NCBI GenBank assembly: GCA_964624795.1
Contig: CAZUZS010000035.1
Location: 1 to 46,764 of the forward strand
Length of the DNA stretch: 46,764 nt
Direction of reading: 5' to 3'
Origin: CAZUZS01 sp964624795
GTDB taxonomy: Bacteria; Calditrichota; Calditrichia; RBG-13-44-9
Shown: positions 7,021 to 16,313 of the stretch, piece after piece
Layout of the letters: the number at the start of each line of letters is the position of its first letter
Numbering within the stretch: position 1 is the stretch's first letter
The notes under the pieces: generated by a model
What the model was told of the DNA's origin: nothing
Database searches by the model: none
What the model saw: only the letters and a program-made list of their open reading frames with translations
Made by a program: the position numbers and the translations under genes

Positions 7021-8535
7021 TCAATATAGCGATTTCCCCTGCCCGAAAGCCTGGGAGGTGATTTTTGCCACCAGTCCTGCCAGGAAAAGAAGCCCGATCA
7101 AATTTGGCAGCGCCATGAAAGCGTTGGCGATGTCGCCTACATTCCAGACAATATCCAGATACCTTCCCTGCAAATTAGCGCCGATAAACAACAGGCCGAT
7201 ATAAACAAGACGGTAAGGCCTTTTGATTTTTACACCGGCAAAATACTCCAGGCACTGTTCCCCATAGAACGACCAGCCGATGAGCGTGGTGTAGCCAAAC
7301 AGGAAAGATGCCACCGCGATTATCCAGCCGCCGTTGGGAATAACCACGTTGAATGCCTCTGCGGTAAGCGCGGTGCTGGACAACCCGCCATTTGCCAGGT
7401 TAAAACCTACTTTGTGGGCCATGTCCACCACACTTGGGTGAAGCATGGACAATTCTGCGGCGCTTAGGGTGCCGCCGCCGGCCACCAGCCGCACTCCTGC
7501 CGCCGGTGTCAGGAGATAAACACCGGTCATCACGATTGTCAGTGTGGTCATCGTATTCACAACCAGTGTGTCAATAAAGGTGCCGGTCATAGCGATCAGC
7601 CCGTTCTTGGCGGGATCTTTCGACTTGGATGCGCTCTGGGCAATGGCCGCCGATCCCAGGCCGGATTCATTGGAGAGCACCCCGCGGCTGACACCCAGGC
7701 TCAGCGCTTTCTGCACCGAGGTCCCGATCAATGCACCGCCAATCGCCTGAGCAGAGAATGCAGATTCAATAATCACCTGGAATGCCTCGCCAACATGAGT
7801 TATTCTCGTAACAATAATCAAAAGGGCGCCAAGAATGTAGAAAATGATCATGGTCGGCACCAGGCGCTCGGCAACCGCACCGATGCGCTTAATCCCGCCG
7901 ATAATAACCAGACCCACCAGAAGAGTGAGAATAATTCCACTGATAAGCGGCGGCACCCCGAATTCGCTCTGGAAAGCAAGCGCCATGGAGTTTGACTGGG
8001 CCATGTTACCGGTGCCGAAAAGCGCTGCGAAGGCACCACAGACCGCAAAGGCGCCGCCCAGAAACTTGGCAAATTTTTCGTTCTTCAGACCATGGCGGAT
8101 GTAATACATCGGCCCGCCCTGGGTGGACCCATCTTCTGCGAATTGCCGGAATTTCACGCCTAAAAATCCTTCGGCGTATTTAGTAGCCATCCCGAAGAAC
8201 CCGGAAACCCACATCCACAACGGGGCGCCCGGCCCGCCGGTTGCGATGGCAGTAGCCACGCCGGCGATGTTCCCATTCCCGACCGTCGCGGCAAGCGCCG
8301 TCATCAATGCTGCGAAAGGCGAGATATCGCCTTCTTCATCCTCCTCATAATCCTTGCCGCGGGCGCCAAGCACTACCAACTTCAAGGCAGTAATCAATTT
8401 CCGGACCTGAATCGTTCCGGTCACGATGGTTAAAATTACACCGGTGAGCACCAGGAGGGCGATCATCCAGTTTCCCCACATGAAATTTCGGATCGTGATG
8501 GAATTTTGCAGCAACTGCTCCAACAATTTGCTCAT
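7021..8535 (-). CDS. Sodium:alanine/glycine symporter (AGCS family)
   Basis: This 504-residue polytopic inner-membrane protein is predicted to import alanine or glycine with Na+. Family features include the NGNIAGVATAIATGGPGA segment, FFGMATKYAEGFLG, a GGPMYYI segment after the first third, SNESGLGSAAIAQSA in the middle, and about ten to eleven hydrophobic segments. Length matches AlsT/DagA/AgcS proteins. The ATG at 8533-8535 is preceded by GGAGGT. It is followed upstream on the same strand by another Na+-coupled amino-acid transporter, separated by 173 bp without recognisable features. Exact substrate cannot be read from sequence. Confidence 0.92.
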   Translation of the reverse strand: MSKLLEQLLQNSITIRNFMWGNWMIALLVLTGVILTIVTGTIQVRKLITALKLVVLGARGKDYEEDEEGDISPFAALMTALAATVGNGNIAGVATAIATGGPGAPLWMWVSGFFGMATKYAEGFLGVKFRQFAEDGSTQGGPMYYIRHGLKNEKFAKFLGGAFAVCGAFAALFGTGNMAQSNSMALAFQSEFGVPPLISGIILTLLVGLVIIGGIKRIGAVAERLVPTMIIFYILGALLIIVTRITHVGEAFQVIIESAFSAQAIGGALIGTSVQKALSLGVSRGVLSNESGLGSAAIAQSASKSKDPAKNGLIAMTGTFIDTLVVNTMTTLTIVMTGVYLLTPAAGVRLVAGGGTLSAAELSMLHPSVVDMAHKVGFNLANGGLSSTALTAEAFNVVIPNGGWIIAVASFLFGYTTLIGWSFYGEQCLEYFAGVKIKRPYRLVYIGLLFIGANLQGRYLDIVWNVGDIANAFMALPNLIGLLFLAGLVAKITSQAFGQGKSLY

Positions 8536-8708
8536 TTAGAACCTCCGAAAAATTGAAATAGCTTTCCAAATCAGGCATTGAACTCCCTCACAACTCCCAT
8601 TGTCCGCTTCGATTGAATCCGCGGATGAAGATAATCTGCTCTAATCAGCAGCGGAGTGAATTTTGAAATCGTATTCGCCAGATTAAATGTTCCGGGCGCC
8701 AACCGCAT

Positions 8709-10046
8709 TTAAAAGATATTGAACAGGTTCAGCAGAATGATAAAAATCGTTATCGGGGCAACAAAACGTATAAGAAATCCCCACAGCGGTGCCCATTTTG
8801 CAAAAGATTTATTCCCCAGGGACAATTCCTTTGCAGCATGTTTGGCACCCCAAACCCATCCCACAAAAATGGAAAGAAAAAATGCGCCCAGTGCTAAAGA
8901 AAGGTTTCCCCACAGAAAGTCCATCAGCGATAAAAATTCCTTGCCGCCAATAATCGGTTTACTCAGCCAGGATACAGCGCCCTGCGAAAGCGCAGAAGGA
9001 ATGCCGATCAGGAATGTCAATCCACCCACAATCCAGACCGCTATCTTGCGGGCTACGCCCTTTTCATCCACCAGGTAAGCAGTAGGTACTTCCAGAAGAG
9101 AAATTGTGGAAGTAAGCGCAGCAATGGACAACAGAATAAAGAAAATGACACCCACCAGAATTCCGGCTGGCATGTTGTTGAATATCTCGGGGAGCACATG
9201 AAAAACCAGGCCAGGGCCTTCTGCCGGATTCTTATCCATTGCGAAAATCGCGGGAAAAATAATCAGGCCGGCCATAATGGCGATGACGGTATCGGCTACC
9301 GCAACCCACATCCCGGATGAAAGCAGGTTGTCATCTTTGGAAATGTAGCTCCCATAAGTCACCATCAAACCCATTCCCAGGCTGAGGGAAAAGAATGCCT
9401 GCCCCAGCGCTGCCAGCACCACGCTTCCGGTTATTTTACTGAAATCCGGTTTGAGGTAAAAAGAAAGCCCCTTTCCCGATCCCGGCAAAAAATTGGCATA
9501 AACAATCAGGATAAGCAGCAGGATAAAAAGTACCGGCATCAGAATTTTTGCCCAGCGCTCAATCCCTTGCTGGACACCTCCGTAAACAACCATCACCGTA
9601 AAAAACATGAAAATGGCAAACAGCCCAATTTCAAGGTAAGGATTGGCCACAAACGCTCCAAACCCGGAATGGTTATGAAAAAGCGTTTTAAAAATATATC
9701 CGAAAGTCCACCCGGCAATGACTCCATAATAGGAAAGAATGAAAAAGCCGGTGATGATTCCCAGGCCGCCGATCAGCACCCATCCGCTTTTAGGCCGGAT
9801 GGCAGAAATGGAACCGACCGGGTCTTTCTGAATGGCGCGCCCTAAAGCCAATTCAGCATAAAGATAGGGCAACCCGATTACCAGGATACAAAGCAGGTAA
9901 ACGAAAACAAATGCTGCGCCGCCGTTTTGCCCGGTGACGTATGGAAATCGCCAGATGTTGCCCAACCCGATGGCTGAGCCTGCGGCAGCGAATATAAAAC
10001 CGATTTTGGAGCTCCATTGCCCCCGGTTTTCCGTGGCTTGATTCAT
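8709..10046 (-). CDS. Neurotransmitter:sodium symporter family transporter (LeuT-like)
   Basis: This 445-residue inner-membrane transporter is of the bacterial NSS type, the LeuT/TnaT/MhsT group that takes up amino acids with Na+. The N-terminus has the family hallmark GFIFAAAGSAIGLGNIWRFPY in TM1, which contributes to sodium and substrate binding, followed by GGAAFVFVYL. About eleven membrane segments are evident, the usual bacterial number. Start ATG has GAGGAG about five bases upstream. Together with the AGCS symporter next door it suggests Na+-driven amino-acid scavenging. The substrate is unknown. Confidence 0.92.
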   Translation of the reverse strand: MNQATENRGQWSSKIGFIFAAAGSAIGLGNIWRFPYVTGQNGGAAFVFVYLLCILVIGLPYLYAELALGRAIQKDPVGSISAIRPKSGWVLIGGLGIITGFFILSYYGVIAGWTFGYIFKTLFHNHSGFGAFVANPYLEIGLFAIFMFFTVMVVYGGVQQGIERWAKILMPVLFILLLILIVYANFLPGSGKGLSFYLKPDFSKITGSVVLAALGQAFFSLSLGMGLMVTYGSYISKDDNLLSSGMWVAVADTVIAIMAGLIIFPAIFAMDKNPAEGPGLVFHVLPEIFNNMPAGILVGVIFFILLSIAALTSTISLLEVPTAYLVDEKGVARKIAVWIVGGLTFLIGIPSALSQGAVSWLSKPIIGGKEFLSLMDFLWGNLSLALGAFFLSIFVGWVWGAKHAAKELSLGNKSFAKWAPLWGFLIRFVAPITIFIILLNLFNIF

Positions 10047-10144
10047 TCAATCTCCTCTGTCATTTTTTTGGCCCCATCAAATAATCCGTTTTTTCTTCGC
10101 TTAGCTAATAGTGGAGTAACTGAAAAATGCAGCATTAAATTTTA

Positions 10145-10600
10145 TTATTCGTCAATGGAAATCTCATCGGAAAGCTCATTCACATCGTCGGAACGGTGAG
10201 GAAAATAGCTTTTTAATTTCTCACCAATCCTTGAAACGCCGCTGCAAATCCCCTCCTGGAATTTGTCTTGCTGAAATTGAAGTTGCATTTCTTTCACCAC
10301 ATCTTCCCAGAAATTATCGGGCACCACATCGTTGATCCCTTTATCCCCCAGGATGGCAAATTGTTTGTCTCCTGTGGCAATGTAAATCAGCACGCCGTTT
10401 CGCTGTTCGGTCTTATCCATCCCGATCTTTCGAAAAACCTCCTGGGCCCGCTGGTAGATATCTTTTTTTGACTTGTCTTCCAGGTGAATGCGAATCTCGC
10501 CGGAAGTTTCCTTTTCCGCTTCGCGAATAGCACTGACGATCTGCGCTTTCTCCTTCGCGCTAAAAAACCTGTTTGGATTTGGGGATCTCTGGTCAACCAT
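10145..10600 (-). CDS. TPM-domain protein (TLP18.3/Psb32/MOLO-1 family), soluble form
   Basis: The 151-residue protein consists almost entirely of one TPM domain: FSAKEKAQIVSAIREAEKETSGEIRIHLE near the start, then RNGVLIYIATGDKQFAILGDKGIND. There is no signal peptide or membrane segment, so it is predicted cytoplasmic. TPM domains occur in proteins of uncertain function, some with acid-phosphatase activity or roles in envelope-complex maintenance. The C-terminal tail is rich in Asp, Glu and Ser. It lies 83 bp downstream of a larger, secreted TPM paralogue, probably in the same transcript. Confidence 0.8.
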   Translation of the reverse strand: MVDQRSPNPNRFFSAKEKAQIVSAIREAEKETSGEIRIHLEDKSKKDIYQRAQEVFRKIGMDKTEQRNGVLIYIATGDKQFAILGDKGINDVVPDNFWEDVVKEMQLQFQQDKFQEGICSGVSRIGEKLKSYFPHRSDDVNELSDEISIDE

Positions 10601-10683
10601 GTTTCATCCTGCTTGTTAAACAAATGCCGCTGTTTGTATTCGGCTGTTGATAAATACCGAAAAACGATCAATTGATGAGAGTC

Positions 10684-11490
10684 TTACCAACTTCCGGTGG
10701 CGCCGCCGCCTCCAAAGCTTCCGCCGCCGGCACTGAAACCGCCACCTCCTCCACCAAATCCCCCGCCGAAACCACCGCCCGAGCCGCCGCCAAAACCTCC
10801 CCAGAAGAATGGGCCGGAACCACGCCACCCGCGGGAACCGATGCTGGCCTGCCGTCGCCCCCTCCCCAGGGAAGACAATAGAAATATGACAATAAATACT
10901 ACCAGGACCACTAGCCAGTCACCTCCCTTTTTCCGGCTTTTCTTCTTTGGCATTGCCACATACTTCCCGGAGGCGGCCTGCATCAGGTATTTGCAGCCAT
11001 CATAAATTCCCTGGTAATATTTCTTTTCCTTCAAACGGGGTACGACAATGTTTTGAGCCGTTTGAAAAGCAAGTGCGTCGGGAACCTTGTCTTCCAATCC
11101 GTAGCCAACTTCAACGCGGACTTTGTGTTCCTTAAGAAAGATGGACAGGATAATTCCGTTGTTCCGGTCTTTCTGTCCCACCTTCCAGGCTTCCGCCAGG
11201 CGAATGCTGAATTCCTCCGGCTGGTACCCCTGCGCATCCGGGAAAATTGCCACCACAATCTGGTTGGAAGTACTGTCCTCATACGCCCGCAACATCGAGT
11301 TTAAAGTCTGCTTTTGAGAGGGATCCAGCAGATTCGCATAATCCTCGACCCATTGCGTTGGTTTGGGGGGAAGTTTTTGGGCGTGGAGAGAATCCACAGA
11401 AAAGAGACCGGTAAACAACGAAATCGAAATTACCCAAAGGAAGGTGAAATATGATTTGTTTATGAACTTCTCCAACCTGTATTCCTTCAT
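10684..11490 (-). CDS. TPM-domain membrane protein (YgcG-like) with glycine-rich tail
   Basis: The 268-residue protein begins with a signal peptide ending near DSLHAQ (about residue 38), followed by a TPM domain (around 45-180: VEDYANLLDPSQKQTLNSML, RNNGIILSIFLKEHKVRVEVGYGLEDKVPD). A transmembrane helix (WLVVLVVFIVIFLLSSL) comes near residue 200, then a low-complexity tail of Gly, Phe and Ser ending in GSW. This is the standard YgcG layout, with the TPM domain outside the membrane. The usual LemA partner is not adjacent. It is probably cotranscribed with the shorter TPM gene at 10145. The biochemical role is not established. Confidence 0.85.
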   Translation of the reverse strand: MKEYRLEKFINKSYFTFLWVISISLFTGLFSVDSLHAQKLPPKPTQWVEDYANLLDPSQKQTLNSMLRAYEDSTSNQIVVAIFPDAQGYQPEEFSIRLAEAWKVGQKDRNNGIILSIFLKEHKVRVEVGYGLEDKVPDALAFQTAQNIVVPRLKEKKYYQGIYDGCKYLMQAASGKYVAMPKKKSRKKGGDWLVVLVVFIVIFLLSSLGRGRRQASIGSRGWRGSGPFFWGGFGGGSGGGFGGGFGGGGGGFSAGGGSFGGGGATGSW

Positions 11491-11591
11491 TTATTTGAAG
11501 AATATAAGGCATATATCAAAAAAGCGAAAAGAAATTTTTGAAATTTTCCGACAATTCACTTGCAGGTGAAAAGACGCTGCTACGTAAAAAT

Positions 11592-11633
11592 GAAAAATCC
11601 CGGCAGACAAAATTCAATTCCGCCGGGATTTTC
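11592..11633 (-). terminator. Intrinsic terminator after secA
   Basis: A stem of about twelve pairs is formed by GAAAAATCCCGGC (11592-11604, plus strand) and GCCGGGATTTTC (11622-11633) around a 17-base loop. Read on the minus strand it ends in a T-rich run, 24 bases after the secA stop. Confidence 0.75.
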
Positions 11634-11656
11634 AAATTTAGATTCGCTTTAAAAAC

Positions 11657-14600
11657 CTACTCGCCTTTTCCGTGGCATTTTTTGTATTTCAACCCGCTGC
11701 CACAGGGGCAGGGATCATTACGCCCAACTTTCGGGAGATCGCGTTTAACGGGTTTCACCTTCTCGCTGCGCTGCTGACCTGCCTTCTGAATGTCGGACAT
11801 TTCGCCCTGGGCAGCGGCATTTTCGGCTCCCGCCTGGTATCCTAAATTGGTGGAATCGTTGTGCACCAGCATCATTCGCGGGGGGGCGTACTTGTGCTCG
11901 CGCGGCGCCTCCACTACCTGGGTTCTCCACAACATTTCCAAGATCTTCTGATTGATGTTATCAATCAGATCCACAAACATGTGATAAGCTTCCTGCTTGT
12001 ATTCAATGAGCGGGTCTTTCTGGCCGTAAGCCCGTAGACCGATACCTTCCTTGAGGATATCCATTTCGTGCAAATGATCTTTCCACTGCTCATCCACCAC
12101 CCGCAACATGACATATTTTTCGAAGTCGCGCAGGAATTTTTCGCCAAGTTTCTTCTCTTTGTACGAGTAAATCTTCTGGGCTTCTTCCTTTATATAATCG
12201 TGCAGATCGGCTTCCTGCATTCCGTAAAGCTGGTCACCCAACGTGTTGATATCCACCAACAATGTTTTCATCAGCGCTTCGCTTAAGCCTTCGATGTCCC
12301 AATCCTCGGTATGCTGCTTGTCGCCGACAAATTTCTCAAACTGGGCATCCAGGAATTCTTCGATTAAGTCGTCCAACTCTTCCCGGACATTTTCCTGCAC
12401 CAGCGCTTTGCGACGTCGCTCATAAATCACCTCGCGCTGCTTGTTCATCACATCGTCGTATTCCAGCAAGTGCTTACGAATGCTGAAATTCTGCGTTTCA
12501 ACCCGCTTCTGCGCTTTCTCGATGGCACGGGTAACCATAGGATGCATGATCATCTCGCCATCTTTCGCACCCAACCTGTCCATAACTCCAATCATCCGGT
12601 CGGAGCCGAACAGCCGCATCAGGTCATCTTCCAGACTGAGGAAGAACTTGCTGGCGCCGGGGTCGCCCTGCCGTCCGGAACGGCCACGCAACTGCCGGTC
12701 GATTCGCCGCGATTCATGCCGCTCGGTGCCTACAATATGAAGACCACAGGGAACATCTTCCTTGCATTCATTCAGATCGACATCCTCCGGAATATCACGG
12801 CCATTAGTGTCTTTCAGGAAGCAGCCGCCGCCGCAGGCAACCACGCCCCTGCCAAGTTTGATATCGGTGCCGCGGCCAGCCATGTTGGTTGCGATGGTAA
12901 CGGAACCTTTTTGTCCGGCGTTGCTCACAATTTCCGCTTCCTGTTTATGATATTTTGCATTCAAGACATTATGAGGAATGCCCCGTCTTTTCAACATGCG
13001 GCTTAAAGTTTCGGAGACCTCCACCGTGATGGTACCAACCAGCACCGGTCTTCCTTCGTTGTGAAGGCGCTCAATTTCGTTTATCACCGCGTTATATTTT
13101 TCCCTTTTGGTCCGGTAGATCACATCGTTGTAATCCATTCTGCGCACCGGCCGGTTGGTCGGGATAACAACCACATCCAGTTTGTAAATGTCCCAGAACT
13201 CGGCAGCTTCGGTTTCGGCCGTGCCGGTCATTCCCGCCAACGTGTCGTACATCCGGAAATAATTTTGCAAGGTAATGGTTGCCAAGGTCTGCGTTTCACG
13301 CTCAATCTTCACGCTCTCTTTGGCCTCCAGTGCCTGGTGCAATCCGTCGCTGTAACGCCGGCCATACATGATGCGCCCTGTAAACTCATCTACGATCATG
13401 ACCTTGCCCTCGGAAACCACATAATCCACATCTTTCTCAAAAAGGGCGTGGGCCTTCAAAAGCTGAGAGATGTTATGAATTTTCTCATTCTTGGTAACAT
13501 ATTCCAGTTGGATCTGGTTCTTCTTTTCAATTTTCTCCATCTGAGGGAGATCCTCGTCTCCTTCGATGGCTGAGAACTCTTCCGCCAAATCCGGAAGGAT
13601 AAATTCTTCAGGATTTTGGGGTGAAAGGAAGGCTCGTCCTTTATCGGTCAGATCAATCACATGTCCTTTTTCATCAATGGCGTAATACAACTGTTCCGTA
13701 ACCTCGAATAAACGCTTGTCCCGCATGAAATTGCTTTCCATGTCGAACACCATTTTCCGAATCCCCTGCTGCTGGTAAAGCTTCTGCAATCGCTTGTTCT
13801 TCGGGGCACCATGATGGGCAATGAGCAATTTCACCGCCGCCTCGTCATTTTTATCTTCCGCCATCAATTTTTCGCCTTCGGCGATCAGCGAGTTCACATA
13901 GCGGGTCTGCTCCCGCACGAGCCGTTCCACCATCGGCTTTACTTCGTCGTAAGTGTGTGTGGAAACATCCAGCGGCCCGGAGATAATCAAAGGTGTTCGG
14001 GCTTCATCGATCAGGATATTATCTACTTCATCCACGATGGCATAATTATGCCCTCTTACCTGGACAATGTCTTCCGGCGAAACAGCCATGTTGTCTCGCA
14101 GGTAATCAAAACCAAATTCATTATTGGTTCCGTAAGTGATGTCGCAGGAGTAGGCTTCCCGCCGCTGATTTGAATCCATTTCGTTTAATATTACACCAAC
14201 CGTCAGACCCAGAAATTTAAAAACCTCGCCCATCCATTCCGAATCGCGCTGCGCCAGGTAATCATTGACGGTTACCAGGTGCGCACCTTTTCCTTCAAGT
14301 GCCATTAAATATAGCGGCAACGTTGCCACCAGCGTTTTCCCTTCACCGGTCGCCATTTCAGCAATTTTCCCCTGGTATAATACAACGCCGCCCATTAGCT
14401 GGACATCGAACGGAACCATGTCCCAAGTGATTTCCTGGTCAGTAACAAACCACTTTTTCCCTACAAGACGCCGGCAGGCATCCTTGACCACCGCAAAAGC
14501 CTCCGGCAATATGTCATCTAATGTTTCCTCATCAGCCAATCTTGCCCGAAACTCAGTGGTTTTGTTTTGAAGTTCCTCATCGCTTAGACTTTTATAGCTT

Positions 14601-14698
14601 TCGAAATGCTGATTAATTTCTTCCACAAGAGGATTAAGCTTTTTCACTTCACGATCATTTTTTGTACCAAAAACGTTCGCAATCATTTTATTTAACAT
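11657..14698 (-). CDS. secA: Preprotein translocase ATPase SecA
   Basis: This 1013-residue motor drives post-translational export through SecYEG at the inner membrane. Walker A is GEGKT at 118-122, with DEVDN in the Walker B region and the helicase-like motif GRGTDIKLG. The preprotein-binding and helical scaffold regions follow (QLRGRSGRQGDPG, EQWKDHLHEMD). The C-terminus carries the zinc-binding SecB/phospholipid motif with C997, C999, C1008 and H1009. Length is in the upper range because of the long insert typical of FCB-type SecA. ATG at 14698 is followed by MLNKMIANVFG; the second Met is also possible. A separate transcript is indicated by a candidate promoter upstream and a terminator downstream. 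Confidence 0.97.
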   Translation of the reverse strand: MLNKMIANVFGTKNDREVKKLNPLVEEINQHFESYKSLSDEELQNKTTEFRARLADEETLDDILPEAFAVVKDACRRLVGKKWFVTDQEITWDMVPFDVQLMGGVVLYQGKIAEMATGEGKTLVATLPLYLMALEGKGAHLVTVNDYLAQRDSEWMGEVFKFLGLTVGVILNEMDSNQRREAYSCDITYGTNNEFGFDYLRDNMAVSPEDIVQVRGHNYAIVDEVDNILIDEARTPLIISGPLDVSTHTYDEVKPMVERLVREQTRYVNSLIAEGEKLMAEDKNDEAAVKLLIAHHGAPKNKRLQKLYQQQGIRKMVFDMESNFMRDKRLFEVTEQLYYAIDEKGHVIDLTDKGRAFLSPQNPEEFILPDLAEEFSAIEGDEDLPQMEKIEKKNQIQLEYVTKNEKIHNISQLLKAHALFEKDVDYVVSEGKVMIVDEFTGRIMYGRRYSDGLHQALEAKESVKIERETQTLATITLQNYFRMYDTLAGMTGTAETEAAEFWDIYKLDVVVIPTNRPVRRMDYNDVIYRTKREKYNAVINEIERLHNEGRPVLVGTITVEVSETLSRMLKRRGIPHNVLNAKYHKQEAEIVSNAGQKGSVTIATNMAGRGTDIKLGRGVVACGGGCFLKDTNGRDIPEDVDLNECKEDVPCGLHIVGTERHESRRIDRQLRGRSGRQGDPGASKFFLSLEDDLMRLFGSDRMIGVMDRLGAKDGEMIMHPMVTRAIEKAQKRVETQNFSIRKHLLEYDDVMNKQREVIYERRRKALVQENVREELDDLIEEFLDAQFEKFVGDKQHTEDWDIEGLSEALMKTLLVDINTLGDQLYGMQEADLHDYIKEEAQKIYSYKEKKLGEKFLRDFEKYVMLRVVDEQWKDHLHEMDILKEGIGLRAYGQKDPLIEYKQEAYHMFVDLIDNINQKILEMLWRTQVVEAPREHKYAPPRMMLVHNDSTNLGYQAGAENAAAQGEMSDIQKAGQQRSEKVKPVKRDLPKVGRNDPCPCGSGLKYKKCHGKGE

Positions 14699-14748
14699 AT
14701 TATTTCCCCGGTGCTATCTCATCTGTTGACCAAATTTCAACCATATAA

Positions 14749-14778
14749 CTTATAGATAATTAAAAAGTTCTTGCGCAA
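14749..14778 (-). promoter_or_regulatory. Candidate sigma-70 promoter of secA
   Basis: On the minus strand TTGCGC (14773-14778) is followed after 18 bases by TATAAG (14749-14754), some 50 bases before the secA start, in the 138-bp spacer. The match is moderate. Confidence 0.35.
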
Positions 14779-14836
14779 CTTAAAAAATAATGTTTCCGCG
14801 CAATCCAAGCAAACAAATATAAAATAAGAGAGAAAT

Positions 14837-15556
14837 TTAATGGCCGGCCAGTAGGCGCATGGCCAAAAAGGGGGGCAGTTGGTTTTCCAATATCTCATCA
14901 TAGGTTTCCTGGACAGGATATTCGAGCCGTATGAAGCGCAATAAGCCATTAGTCGTGTCAAATGTAACAAAACACAGCCGGGGATCCCCGTCCCTGGGCT
15001 GACCTATGCTGCCGACATTGACGATATATTTCTTATTCTGAAAATCCAGTATCATCTCCTCCTGGTAAACTGAGCCACCATCCGAGGAAAAAACAACCGG
15101 GATGTGAGAATGCCCGACAAAACAAACGCGCTGTTTAATTCGGTCCAAATATTGTCGCGCTTCGTACTCCGACAGAATATAATGCCACTCCTCGGGATGA
15201 ACCGGCGTGCTATGAACATACAGGATTTCATTTTCGTGGTGCAAAAAGGGAAGGCCCTCAAGGTAAACCCTATTCTGGACGGTAAGGGTACGGCGGGTCC
15301 AGTTAACGGCTTCCCGCGCATATTGGTTGAAATGATATGTGTCGGTTAATCCCAGCACCGCATGGTCATGATTCCCCAGCAAGCAGACCGGGCAGTTGTG
15401 CTGAACCAGCTCCACACATTCATTGGGCCGCGGACCGTAGCCGATGATATCTCCCAGGCAGACAATCTTGTCTACATTTTCATCCTGGATATAGCTCAAC
15501 GCCTGTTTTAAAGCGGCCAGATTCGAATGAATATCCGAGATAACTGCGATGTTCAC
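14837..15556 (-). CDS. Calcineurin-like metallophosphoesterase (YfcE/MJ0936-like)
   Basis: The 239-residue cytoplasmic protein shows the five metallophosphoesterase blocks: SDIHSN at the N-terminus, GDIIGYGP, GNHD, a histidine block around HSTPVHPEEWHY, and GHSHIP. It should bind two metal ions and hydrolyse phosphodiesters or phosphomonoesters; the substrate is unknown. GYGPRPNECVELV after the second block is common in the DNA-repair/phosphodiesterase-like subgroup. The ATG overlaps the nusB stop by four bases (ATGA), so it is translationally coupled as the last gene of the phoH-thiolase-nusB operon. Confidence 0.85.
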   Translation of the reverse strand: MNIAVISDIHSNLAALKQALSYIQDENVDKIVCLGDIIGYGPRPNECVELVQHNCPVCLLGNHDHAVLGLTDTYHFNQYAREAVNWTRRTLTVQNRVYLEGLPFLHHENEILYVHSTPVHPEEWHYILSEYEARQYLDRIKQRVCFVGHSHIPVVFSSDGGSVYQEEMILDFQNKKYIVNVGSIGQPRDGDPRLCFVTFDTTNGLLRFIRLEYPVQETYDEILENQLPPFLAMRLLAGH

Positions 15557-16083
15557 TGTTTTATCCCTTTGCTTATGGCGTTTTTGAGCCTGGTTTTCAT
15601 ATTCAAGTCCGCGAACAGGTCCTTGCCAAGTTTCTTATCTTTCTGCAATTCCCGAAAGAGGGTATCCAATATTCCGTTAATAAAGCGACTGCTTTTATAA
15701 CTGATAAATTCTTTACTTAATTCCAATGCTTCATTTATGGTAACTTCGACTGGGATATCCTGGAAAAACAGCAATTCACATAATGCCAGCCTGATGAGTA
15801 TCCTGTCCAGCAAGGCCACTCTCTCAAAATTCTGATCTGCCAGGTTCGAGACTATAAGGTCATCCAATTCCGCCGCATGTTCGCTGGTCTTTACGACAAG
15901 CTTCCTGGTGAAATCATCAGTGTCGTTGTTAAGGGTGGCCGCCACGCGCTCCAACACATCTAATATATTTTCCTGCAGGAACTCATTGGCAAAGAGAACC
16001 TGGAGGGCAAATCTGCGGGCCTGTCTTCGGGAAAGCATGGCATCTCTGTGTTTGTGTTCAATTTCTATATCTTCATCATACAT
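15553..16083 (-). CDS. nusB: Transcription antitermination factor NusB
   Basis: This 176-residue all-helical RNA-binding protein joins NusE (S10) at boxA in rRNA antitermination complexes. Recognisable segments are SRRQARRFALQVLFA near the N-terminus, LLDRILIRLALCELLFFQDIPVEVTINEALELSKEF in the middle and RFINGILDTL before a basic tail. It has a 15-residue N-terminal extension rich in acidic residues; the internal Met before LSRRQARR is an alternative start and neither has a strong Shine-Dalgarno sequence. It lies in an operon between a small unknown ORF (15 bp upstream) and the phosphoesterase (4 bp overlap). Confidence 0.92.
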   Translation of the reverse strand: MYDEDIEIEHKHRDAMLSRRQARRFALQVLFANEFLQENILDVLERVAATLNNDTDDFTRKLVVKTSEHAAELDDLIVSNLADQNFERVALLDRILIRLALCELLFFQDIPVEVTINEALELSKEFISYKSSRFINGILDTLFRELQKDKKLGKDLFADLNMKTRLKNAISKGIKQ

Positions 16084-16098
16084 AATAATACAATGTCC

Positions 16099-16296
16099 TT
16101 ATTCATGAGTGTTTAAAATCAAAATAATTAAACAAAAAGATTTATTTCTGGATGTATCTGAGTTCCTCTTTCGGTTTTCGGTTAATTGTTCAAAAATGTC
16201 CACAGATAACATTTCAACTACATACGGCACGAAAGCATGAGCAACATCCCTTCCTATCGTACCGCCTCTAATTAGTGCCATCCCCTTCAGATGCAT
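16099..16296 (-). CDS. Small uncharacterised protein between thiolase and nusB
   Basis: This 65-codon frame is not recognised. It fits tightly in an operon: 17 bp after the thiolase stop and 15 bp before nusB. The first 40 residues look protein-like (MALIRGGTIGRDVAHAFVPYVVE..., with an amphipathic run ending VDIFEQL). The last 24 are basic, then hydrophobic, and less convincing. The first ATG (16294-16296) follows a G-rich stretch at very short spacing; the sixth codon is another ATG. It may be a real small protein, or the remnant of a longer gene. Spacing is the main support. Confidence 0.4.
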   Translation of the reverse strand: MHLKGMALIRGGTIGRDVAHAFVPYVVEMLSVDIFEQLTENRKRNSDTSRNKSFCLIILILNTHE

Positions 16297-16313
16297 TTCC
16301 CCCCAGAAAATTT

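Noticed and set aside
10697..11005. Proline-rich plus-strand frame
   Set aside because: It is the antisense of the glycine-rich tail of the TPM protein, which explains the proline runs.
12470..13006. 178-codon plus-strand frame opposite secA
   Set aside because: It lies wholly inside SecA, whose motifs are continuous across this region.
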